Source: Acidimicrobiia bacterium
Lineage (GTDB): Bacteria; Actinomycetota; Acidimicrobiia; Spongiisociales; ZC4RG35
Assembly: GCA_029865445.1 (NCBI GenBank)
Contig: JAOUGY010000066.1
Span: forward strand, 1-14,082
Length of the DNA: 14,082 nucleotides
Reading direction: 5' to 3'
Positions within the stretch are counted from its first letter, which is position 1. Each line of letters opens with the position of its first letter. The notes below the pieces were generated by a model that saw nothing but the letters and a program-made list of their open reading frames with translations, made no database searches and had not been told where the DNA came from. A program made the translations under genes and the position numbers. This document shows, piece after piece, positions 1-5,373 of this stretch.

Positions 1-242
1 TTGTGAGAATCTCGTACGAAGATCGACACGGTGACCGCAGCCGCAGGGTGATCGAACCGCTGGCCGTCGTGGGCGTCGGCCCCAACTGGTATCTCCTCGC
101 GTGGTGCCGGCTTCGAGATGCGCACCGCAGTTTTCGCATGGACCGGATCAGCGACACTGTCATCACACGGGAGTCGGCGCCCGAGCGGGAGATGCCGGAG
201 ATCGAGATCGAAGGACTGAGGATCCGCCCGATATTCGAATAA
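1..242 (+). CDS. WYL-domain transcriptional regulator, C-terminal part (5' end outside window)
   Basis: The reading frame is open to the left edge and stops with TAA at 240-242, so only about 79 C-terminal residues are visible. They match the WYL domain of YafY-type regulators. A basic/aromatic start (R-I-S-Y-E-D) leads into R-V-I-E-P-L-A-V-V, then the W-Y-L signature within N-W-Y-L-L-A-W-C, followed by R-D-A-H-R-S-F-R and D-R-I. In this family the WYL domain follows an N-terminal HTH and senses a ligand or nucleic acid. The HTH would lie outside the window. The 67 bases to the next gene are consistent with a separate or loosely linked unit. The family call is firm, but the regulated process cannot be read from here. 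A GTG at position 3 is in frame but is unlikely to be the true start, because the domain would be cut. Confidence 0.85.
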   Translation, partial: VRISYEDRHGDRSRRVIEPLAVVGVGPNWYLLAWCRLRDAHRSFRMDRISDTVITRESAPEREMPEIEIEGLRIRPIFE

Positions 243-309
243 ACACCGACAGGACGCTGTCGCAGCCTTCCCGCAGTATCGGCTCGTGCCATCGAGAAAG
301 GAGCAAGAG

Positions 310-696
310 ATGAGCACGAGCATGAGCACGGAGACGATGACAGCGCGCCCGGTCACCTGGTTCGAGGTGCACACGGGTGATCCGGAGCGAGCACGATCCT
401 TCTACGGCGAGGTGTTCGGTTGGGCCTTCACACCGGAGGTGCCCGGCTACGACCTCATCGGCATGGGCGATGCCGCACCGATCGGCGGCGGCATGGCGTC
501 GACCGGCCCGGCCCACACGCCGATGACGGTGTTCTCCGTCCAAGTCCCGGACGTCTCGGCCGCCCTCGAGGCCGTGGTGGCCGCCGGAGGTTCGATAGTC
601 GCTCCGCTTCAGGAGGCCCCGAACGGCCTGGCGTTCGCCTACATCGCCGACCCGGACGGCAGCACGCTGGGAATCTGGACGCCGCCCCCGGCATGA
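310..696 (+). CDS. VOC-family (glyoxalase/bleomycin-resistance fold) protein
   Basis: A 128-residue protein with a single VOC module. The N-terminus has P-V-T-W-F-E-V, then D-P-E-R-A-R-S-F-Y-G-E-V-F-G-W, the usual opening of this family. The C-terminus has A-Y-I-A-D-P-D-G-S-T-L-G-I-W. VOC proteins of this length act as dimers and may be metal-dependent enzymes or binding proteins for small electrophiles or antibiotics; the substrate cannot be told from sequence. I chose the ATG at 310 because AAAGGAG at 297-303 lies six bases upstream. A GTG at 286 is in frame but lacks such a site and would add eight residues that do not look like part of the fold. The gene follows the WYL regulator on the same strand, and its stop codon lies just before the convergent hairpin at 699-722. 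Confidence 0.88.
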   Translation: MSTSMSTETMTARPVTWFEVHTGDPERARSFYGEVFGWAFTPEVPGYDLIGMGDAAPIGGGMASTGPAHTPMTVFSVQVPDVSAALEAVVAAGGSIVAPLQEAPNGLAFAYIADPDGSTLGIWTPPPA

Positions 697-698
697 GT

Positions 699-722
699 TG
701 AGCCCCGCACCCGCGGGGCTCA
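699..722. terminator. Bidirectional hairpin between convergent genes
   Basis: GAGCCCCGC (700-708) and GCGGGGCTC (713-721) are exact reverse complements around a four-base ACCC loop. The outer pair T699-A722 makes ten base pairs. The hairpin begins three bases after the VOC stop codon and contains the stop codon of the minus-strand FAS1-OmpA gene. No T-tract follows on either strand, so it may work as a GC-rich actinobacterial type terminator or simply as a 3'-end stabiliser for both messages. Confidence 0.6.
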
Positions 723-1988
723 CCCCAAGATCGAGAACTCGATCCTCCGGTTCTGCGCTTTGCCTTCCTCGGTGTCGTTGGAGGCGATCGGTTGGCTCTC
801 CCCGTAGCCGATCGCCGTCAAGAGCTCCGAGTCCAAGCCTCCCGACTCCAGGTAGTCGACCACGGCCTGGGCCCGGGCCTCGCTGAGCGCGAGGTTGGCG
901 TCTTCGGCGCCGTCGGCGTCGGTGTGTCCGCCGATCTCGATCCTCACCGGATTCGCAAGGAGGTAGTCGATGGCGCGGTCGAGTTCGGCCTGGCCTTCGC
1001 TCGTGATCACGGCTGACCCCACCTCGAAGGTGATCGGCGCAAGTTCGAGGATGTCGTTCACGTCGGCGAGAACGAAGCCTGGTGGTACGAGCACACCTTC
1101 GAGAGCGACGATCGGACCATCGGTCGATGCGATCGGGACGCCGTTCACGTCCGCGTCGGTGACCGTGACCTCCGCCCCTCCAGCGGTGATGTACGACCCG
1201 CGGCCTGACATCGACCCAGGCACCAGGTGGTATTCGAGCAGGGTCGTGAGCCGGTCCGGATCGGACAGGAGTTGGTCGAGCACCCCCTCGGGGAGTTGCG
1301 CAAAGGCGTCGTCCGTGGGGGCGAGCACGGTCACATCTGCGCCGTCGAGCGAGAGTCCGGCCACCTCGAGGGCATCGAGGAGTGAGCCAAATCGACCGTC
1401 TGCCGTCATGAGGTCCACGGCGCCTGGTTCCTCGACCGCGATCACGCGCCTCATGACGTAGACGTATCCGTCGCCGGCTTCGATGGGGCCTTCGTCCACA
1501 CTCGAACCTCCGACCGACGACTCACCTGTACGGACGATGTCGCCGCTCATCATCTTGAAGGTGTACCCGTCGGTGCCTGCGAACTGATCCATTTCGACTC
1601 GTCCGGGGCGCACGTGCCGGAGCACGAACGATGACACGTCGGCGCCGTCGGCCGGCAAGCCGACCAACGCCATTGCAGAGTCGGTGGGAGCGAACACAGT
1701 GAAAGCGCCTGTCGACAGCATGTCCTCCAGTCCGGCTTGGTCGATGAGACCGGTGAACGTCGCAAACCGAGGATCGTCTCGAAGAACATCGACGAGTGTC
1801 TGACTGGTCGTCGAGGTTGTCGCCGGCGGCTCGGCCAGCGTGCTGGGAACCGGGCTTGCTTCGAAGTCGACCTCACGGAACAAGAGGACTGCGATCACGG
1901 TGACCAGTGCCACGAACAGCAGGCCCCAGAACAGGGGTAGACCGCGGTCGTCTTCTTCACCGTCGTCGAGGTGCACTGTGTCTGCCAT
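720..1988 (-). CDS. Membrane-anchored FAS1-FAS1-OmpA domain protein
   Basis: A 422-residue protein. Residues 1-16 are acidic and cytoplasmic in character, and 17-38 form one hydrophobic membrane anchor without a lipobox. A Thr/Ser/Pro-rich linker (about 45-62) follows. Two fasciclin (FAS1) domains come next, at about 64-186 and 191-308, each with its first conserved motif (F-T-V-F-A-P-T-D near 96 and V-T-V-L-A-P-T-D near 219). An OmpA-like peptidoglycan-binding domain covers about 319-422, with G-H-T-D-A-D-G (353-359) and N-L-A-L-S-E-A-R. D357 and R372 match the residue pair that contacts diaminopimelate in OmpA domains. FAS1 domains mediate adhesion, so the likely role is linking membrane, cell wall and surface contacts; that role is inference. 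I chose the ATG at 1988 over an upstream in-frame start because the anchor then sits near the N-terminus and a -10-like TAGCCT lies seven bases upstream. Confidence 0.85.
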   Translation of the reverse strand: MADTVHLDDGEEDDRGLPLFWGLLFVALVTVIAVLLFREVDFEASPVPSTLAEPPATTSTTSQTLVDVLRDDPRFATFTGLIDQAGLEDMLSTGAFTVFAPTDSAMALVGLPADGADVSSFVLRHVRPGRVEMDQFAGTDGYTFKMMSGDIVRTGESSVGGSSVDEGPIEAGDGYVYVMRRVIAVEEPGAVDLMTADGRFGSLLDALEVAGLSLDGADVTVLAPTDDAFAQLPEGVLDQLLSDPDRLTTLLEYHLVPGSMSGRGSYITAGGAEVTVTDADVNGVPIASTDGPIVALEGVLVPPGFVLADVNDILELAPITFEVGSAVITSEGQAELDRAIDYLLANPVRIEIGGHTDADGAEDANLALSEARAQAVVDYLESGGLDSELLTAIGYGESQPIASNDTEEGKAQNRRIEFSILG

Positions 1989-1995
1989 CGCGCGG

Positions 1996-2001
1996 AGGCT
2001 A
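1996..2001 (-). promoter_or_regulatory. Possible leaderless promoter -10 for the FAS1-OmpA gene
   Basis: Read on the minus strand, TAGCCT fits the TANNNT -10 pattern of actinobacterial leaderless genes. It ends seven bases before the ATG at 1988, and no Shine-Dalgarno is visible. A convincing -35 is lacking, so this is only a candidate. Confidence 0.3.
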
Positions 2002-2036
2002 CAGCCGGCACACCACGGGCCGAAAACGGCTCGGCG

Positions 2037-2065
2037 TTGACGATTCGGCAATGGCTGGGCATACT
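2037..2065 (+). promoter_or_regulatory. Sigma70-type promoter of the cimA leader
   Basis: TTGACG at 2037-2042 matches the -35 consensus at five of six bases. CATACT at 2060-2065 matches the -10 consensus at four of six, and the spacer is exactly 17 bases. The expected start of transcription falls at about 2072-2075, which coincides with A2074/A2075, the first bases of the leader peptide ATG. The leader peptide would therefore be translated from a leaderless transcript. Confidence 0.7.
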
Positions 2066-2074
2066 GGCACTCCA

Positions 2075-2113
2075 ATGAAGGCCACCTCGACCGCCATCAT
2101 CATTATCGACTAG
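2075..2113 (+). CDS. Isoleucine-rich leader peptide of cimA (MKATSTAIIIID)
   Basis: A 12-codon reading frame ending in TAG, with four consecutive Ile codons (ATC ATC ATT ATC, 2096-2107) preceded by Thr and Ala codons. No Leu or Val codon is present. It starts where the promoter at 2037-2065 should begin transcription, so it needs no Shine-Dalgarno site, as seen for other actinobacterial amino-acid leader peptides. Hairpins at 2114-2137 and 2144-2162 plus a T-tract follow, and then cimA, an isoleucine-pathway gene. Attenuators normally carry codons for the end product of their operon, and this one does. An in-frame ATG at 2051 would give a longer peptide, but it lies between the -35 and -10 elements and is not expected to be transcribed. 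Confidence 0.75.
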   Translation: MKATSTAIIIID

Positions 2114-2137
2114 GCGTACGCCACGACCGGCGTGCGC
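2114..2137 (+). promoter_or_regulatory. Leader hairpin of the cimA attenuator
   Basis: GCGTACGCC (2114-2122) pairs with GGCGTGCGC (2129-2137) around a six-base ACGACC loop, giving nine pairs including one G-U. The 5' arm starts at the base after the leader peptide stop codon. A ribosome resting at the stop would cover this arm, whereas one stalled at the Ile codons might leave it free. It is a plausible pause or switching hairpin; its exact role is inferred. Confidence 0.55.
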
Positions 2138-2143
2138 TCCCAA

Positions 2144-2168
2144 CCCTCTGCCCGGCAGGGGGTTTTTT
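2144..2168 (+). terminator. Intrinsic terminator (attenuator) upstream of cimA
   Basis: CCCTCTG (2144-2150) pairs with CAGGGGG (2156-2162) through seven pairs including one U-G. The loop is small, and one further inner pair (2151-2155) is possible. TTTTTT (2163-2168) follows directly. This is a textbook intrinsic terminator placed 12 bases before the cimA ATG and 30 bases after the Ile-rich leader peptide. Terminating here would block cimA expression, so it is best read as an attenuator rather than the end of an upstream gene. Confidence 0.8.
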
Positions 2169-2180
2169 CATGGAGTGAAC

Positions 2181-3740
2181 ATGACCAGCCTCGAGATCTA
2201 CGACACCACGTTGCGAGACGGATCCCAGCAAGAGGGGATCTCGCTGACCGTGAGCGACAAACTCCGGATCGCCAAGCTGCTGGACGACCTCGGTGTGGGA
2301 TATGTCGAAGGAGGCTGGCCCGGCGCCCTCCCCAAAGACGACGAGTTCTTCAAACGAGCCCGCACCGAGATCGACTTCAAACACGCAACCCTCACGGCGT
2401 TCGGATCGACACGCCGGCCCAGGGTGACCGTGACGGAAGACCCGCAGCTCGACGCTCTACTCGCCGCCGAAACAGAGGTCATCTGCATCGTCGGCAAGGC
2501 ATGGGACTATCACGTGTTGGAGGCACTTCGCACCGACCTGGACGAAGGTCTGGCGATGGTGGGCGAATCCATCGAGTATCTGAAGCGATTGGACCGAAGG
2601 GTCTTCTTCGACGCCGAACACTTCTTCGACGGGTACCGGTCTGACCGCCACTTCTCCATGAACGTCCTCAGGACCGCCTACGACGCCGGTGCTGAACGGC
2701 TCGTGCTGTGCGACACGAACGGAGGGACCCTCCCCCACGAGGTAGAGCGCATCGTCGAAGACGTCATGACGGCCATTCCGGGGGCCGACATCGGCGTGCA
2801 CTTCCACAACGACGCCGGGACCGCCGTCGCATCGTCGCTGGCCGCAGTCCATGTCGGTGCCCGCCAGATCCAAGGCTGCGTGAATGGATACGGCGAACGA
2901 ACCGGCAACGCCGACCTGTGTGCGGTCATCCCCGACCTCGCCATCAAGATGGGGATCCCTGTGGTGAGCGACGACCAACTGGCCATGCTCGCCCCGATCT
3001 CGCACCACGTGGCAGAGGTCGTCAACATCACGCTCGATCCGCACCGCCCCTACGTTGGCTCGTCGGCGTTCACACACAAGGCAGGGCTGCACACCTCCGC
3101 TCTCGCCCGCCGACCCGACGCCTACGAGCACACCAATCCGGTTTCGGTCGGAAACCGCACCCGGATGCTGGTGTCCGAGCAGGCGGGCAAGGCTTCCATC
3201 TTCAACAAGGCGTCCGAGCTGGGGTTGGACATGGACGACGCTCTCGCCAAGCAGGTGCTCGATCAGGTCAAGGAACTCGAACACAACGGCTATCACTTCG
3301 AGGCCGCCGACGGGAGCTTCGAACTGCTGGTCAGGCGAGCCACCGGGTGGGAGCAGACGTTCTTCGAGTTGGAGTCCTTCCGCACCTTCATCGAACGCAG
3401 AGCGGATGAAGCGGTGGTGGCCGAGGCAACCGTCAAGGTCCATGTGGGTGGTGTGCGGCGAGTGACGACCGGCGAGGGCGATGGCCCGGTTCACGCTCTG
3501 GACCAGGCGCTGAGGGCAGCGCTCCTCGACACCTATCCGGCCGTGGGCGACCTCCGGTTGACGGACTTCCGGGTCCGGGTCCTCGACTCCTCGGACGGAA
3601 CGGCCGCCAAGGTCCGCGTCCTCATCGAGACATCCGATCACGAGGGTTCGTGGGGCACGATCGGAGTACACGAAAACATCATCGAGGCCTCGTGGGAGGC
3701 ACTTGCCGACGGCATCGTCGTGGGACTGTTGCGAGCCTGA
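2181..3740 (+). CDS. cimA: (R)-citramalate synthase
   Basis: A 519-residue enzyme of the DRE-TIM (HMG-CoA lyase-like) family, CimA/isopropylmalate synthase branch. It condenses acetyl-CoA with pyruvate to citramalate, the first step of threonine-independent isoleucine synthesis. The barrel opens with Y-D-T-T-L-R-D-G (R12, D13 as catalytic and metal positions). H207 and H209 in G-V-H-F-H-N-D are the metal-binding H-x-H, followed by G-C-V-N-G-Y-G-E-R-T-G-N-A-D-L. Residues about 410-519 form the LeuA-type allosteric domain, which in this family binds the end product. The length and the sequence Q-Q-E-G-I-S after R-D-G-S fit the CimA group rather than LeuA. The ATG at 2181 is chosen over a GTG at 2175 because GGAG (2172-2175) lies five bases upstream. 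The isoleucine leader in front independently supports citramalate synthase rather than isopropylmalate synthase. Confidence 0.9.
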   Translation: MTSLEIYDTTLRDGSQQEGISLTVSDKLRIAKLLDDLGVGYVEGGWPGALPKDDEFFKRARTEIDFKHATLTAFGSTRRPRVTVTEDPQLDALLAAETEVICIVGKAWDYHVLEALRTDLDEGLAMVGESIEYLKRLDRRVFFDAEHFFDGYRSDRHFSMNVLRTAYDAGAERLVLCDTNGGTLPHEVERIVEDVMTAIPGADIGVHFHNDAGTAVASSLAAVHVGARQIQGCVNGYGERTGNADLCAVIPDLAIKMGIPVVSDDQLAMLAPISHHVAEVVNITLDPHRPYVGSSAFTHKAGLHTSALARRPDAYEHTNPVSVGNRTRMLVSEQAGKASIFNKASELGLDMDDALAKQVLDQVKELEHNGYHFEAADGSFELLVRRATGWEQTFFELESFRTFIERRADEAVVAEATVKVHVGGVRRVTTGEGDGPVHALDQALRAALLDTYPAVGDLRLTDFRVRVLDSSDGTAAKVRVLIETSDHEGSWGTIGVHENIIEASWEALADGIVVGLLRA

Positions 3741-3762
3741 TCACTCTGGCGCAAGGAAGCAG

Positions 3763-4221
3763 TCAGGCCCCACCCGACGCCACCGCAGCCCGCCTTCGCA
3801 TCCTCATCACCAGGTAGATCACCATCCCGACGACTTCGATCGGAAGGTCGTCGGCCACGATGGCGACGAGGGACCGAACAAAAGGGTTTCGGGGTCGGAT
3901 CCGGCCCACCTCTTGCCCGTCGCGCACGAGTCGTACTCCGTAGCCGAGCCCGATCCTCTCGGCCAGGATCGACCCACCAGGCCAGTCCACGGAATAGGAG
4001 GTACGGAAGGTGCCTGCCGGTTCGGCCGTCACCGGCGTCGCCGCTCCATCCAGGCGCCACCTGCGCGAGCCCGCTCTGACGATAGAGGAGACCGTCTCCC
4101 CCACCTCCAGTACGCCCGGTCGTCCCCACAGACGATGCGCGACGGCACCCACCCGAGTGCCATCGCAGTTCAGGATCAGGCGAAAGCTGAACGGCGACGA
4201 TGGCGTGGCACCAATCCTCAC
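3763..4221 (-). CDS. Hypothetical protein, second gene of the Nudix pair
   Basis: A 152-residue protein I do not recognise with confidence. The first 120 residues alternate short hydrophobic and polar stretches, as in a beta-rich domain. The C-terminus (about 108-144) reads R-I-R-P-R-N-P-F, then A-D-D-L-P-I-E-V and a hydrophobic stretch ending in M-R-M-R-R-R. This tail resembles the end of tubby/LURP-like small proteins found next to other genes in Actinobacteria, but that is an impression, not a match. The stretch at 128-139 is too short to call a membrane span firmly. The GTG start overlaps the stop codon of the upstream Nudix gene by four bases (GTGA), so the two are probably translationally coupled. 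The gene converges on cimA with 22 bases between stops and no clear terminator. Confidence 0.7.
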   Translation of the reverse strand: MRIGATPSSPFSFRLILNCDGTRVGAVAHRLWGRPGVLEVGETVSSIVRAGSRRWRLDGAATPVTAEPAGTFRTSYSVDWPGGSILAERIGLGYGVRLVRDGQEVGRIRPRNPFVRSLVAIVADDLPIEVVGMVIYLVMRMRRRAAVASGGA

Positions 4222-4757
4222 ACGGGCATACCCAGAAGACGGCGGGTCATCCAGGCCGTGGCGCCCCAGAGGATCTCACCCTCGAGTTCGTAGAACCACA
4301 CGTTTCGCCCCTGCCAGTCCTCTCTCCGCCAACCGCCCTCGTCCGACAGATCGGCGAGCAGCGGAGTCAACACCTTGGCGACCTCGCGTTCGGAGGGCAC
4401 GAATACAGGATCGGGGTCGAGACGGCCAACCACGGGCACCACCATGAGAGGAAACCGAACCGTGTCCACGGGCGGCAGGAACCCGAGAATCTCCACCGAC
4501 GCCGGGGCGATCCCCATCTCCTCGTGCGCCTCACGCAACGCAGTCCCGATCGGTCCGTCGTCCTCGGGATGGGGTCTGCCCCCCGGGAATGCCAGGTGGC
4601 CGGCGTGGGTGGGCATCGTGTCGGGCCGCTTCGTCAATACGATCCGGATCTCACCGCGGGCGTCCTCGTACAGCGGTGCGAGCACGGCGGCACGCGCTTC
4701 TCCGGCGTACGCCGGCGGTTGTGATGCAACGACGAGACGATCCCACACCGAACGCAT
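4218..4757 (-). CDS. Nudix hydrolase, NudL/CoA pyrophosphatase type
   Basis: A 179-residue Nudix enzyme. L-T-K-R-P-D-T-M-P-T-H-A-G-H-L-A-F-P-G-G (41-60) is the extension typical of coenzyme A diphosphatases (NudL, NUDT7/8-like). The Nudix box follows, from G60 through T72-A-L-R-E-A-H-E-E-M-G, with E76, E79 and E80 as magnesium ligands. Such enzymes split CoA or its derivatives to phosphopantetheine and 3',5'-ADP; substrate assignment is by family. The ATG at 4757 is preferred because the longer in-frame versions add a basic, low-complexity stretch that would overlap the divergent GNAT gene. The gene is divergent from the GNAT gene (37 bases apart), and a four-base overlap joins it to the next minus-strand gene. 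Confidence 0.88.
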   Translation of the reverse strand: MRSVWDRLVVASQPPAYAGEARAAVLAPLYEDARGEIRIVLTKRPDTMPTHAGHLAFPGGRPHPEDDGPIGTALREAHEEMGIAPASVEILGFLPPVDTVRFPLMVVPVVGRLDPDPVFVPSEREVAKVLTPLLADLSDEGGWRREDWQGRNVWFYELEGEILWGATAWMTRRLLGMPV

Positions 4758-4781
4758 GGTACGCCGTGGCGCCACAACGGA

Positions 4782-4787
4782 TAACCT
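4782..4787 (+). promoter_or_regulatory. Possible leaderless promoter -10 for the GNAT gene
   Basis: TAACCT fits TANNNT and ends seven bases before the ATG at 4795. No Shine-Dalgarno precedes that ATG. The 37-base gap between the divergent Nudix and GNAT starts leaves little room for a 5' leader, which favours leaderless transcription. No convincing -35 was identified. Confidence 0.4.
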
Positions 4788-4794
4788 TGCGCCG

Positions 4795-5373
4795 ATGGTT
4801 CCGGAGCGGTTGACCACTGAACGATTCGAGTTGCGCCGCTTCACGCGCCGCGACACCGACGGACTCGCCCTCGCGGTGCGGAGGTCGCTTCCCGATCTTC
4901 AGCTGTGGTTGCCGTGGGCCCACCCGGGTTACGACCGCGACGAAGCTGCCGCCTACGTCCGGGATTCGACCCAGTCGTGGCGGGAAGGACGTGCCTTCGA
5001 CTTCGCCATCCGTCCCCTCGACGATGACGACGGGCACATCGGCAACATCTCGATCTGGCAGGTGACGCGCATGGGTCGAGCCGGCGAGATCGGATATTGG
5101 ATCCGCTCCGACCGTACCGGGTTGGGCATCGCCACCGAAGTGACGGCACGCGTGATGGCCCTCGGTTTCGAACGCCTCGGGTTCCACAAGATCAACCTTC
5201 GAATCGCCGTGGGAAACAAGGCGAGCGAGCGGGTGGCCGCAAAACTCGGGTTCACGAGAGAGGGCGTGCTCAGAGAAGAACTGTTGATTCGCGGCCGATG
5301 GGTCGACCACACGCTCTATTCGATTCTCGAGCACGAATGGCGGACGGCCAGGACCGAAGCCATCCGCGGGTGA
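4795..5373 (+). CDS. GNAT family N-acetyltransferase, RimJ/RimL-like
   Basis: A 192-residue single-domain acetyltransferase of the RimJ/RimL group, which transfers acetyl from acetyl-CoA to N-terminal or small-molecule amines. The start L-T-T-E-R-F-E-L-R-R-F is typical. The acetyl-CoA pyrophosphate loop is R-T-G-L-G-I-A (107-113), followed by the helix T-E-V-T-A-R-V-M-A-L-G-F. Later hallmarks are N-L-R-I-A-V-G-N-K-A-S (134-144), K-L-G-F-T-R-E-G (150-157), G-R-W-V-D-H (167-172) and the E-H-E-W end. The true substrate could be a ribosomal protein, another protein terminus, or an antibiotic or metabolite; sequence alone does not decide. I chose the ATG at 4795 because the family consensus begins here. 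Its TGA stop is immediately followed by the minus-strand stop of nuoN, so the two stops form the palindrome TGATCA. Confidence 0.88.
   Translation: MVPERLTTERFELRRFTRRDTDGLALAVRRSLPDLQLWLPWAHPGYDRDEAAAYVRDSTQSWREGRAFDFAIRPLDDDDGHIGNISIWQVTRMGRAGEIGYWIRSDRTGLGIATEVTARVMALGFERLGFHKINLRIAVGNKASERVAAKLGFTREGVLREELLIRGRWVDHTLYSILEHEWRTARTEAIRG

Noticed and set aside
163..723. Minus-strand frame opposite the VOC gene
   Set aside because: It is Arg/His/Gly-rich with no domain and fully overlaps a well-supported VOC gene that has a clear ribosome-binding site.
2051..2113. Longer version of the leader peptide starting at ATG 2051
   Set aside because: This ATG lies between the -35 and -10 of the inferred promoter, so it would not be on the transcript. 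It remains possible only if another promoter lies upstream.
2175..2180. GTG 2175 as the cimA start
   Set aside because: It adds only two residues and overlaps the GGAG that is ideally spaced for the ATG at 2181.
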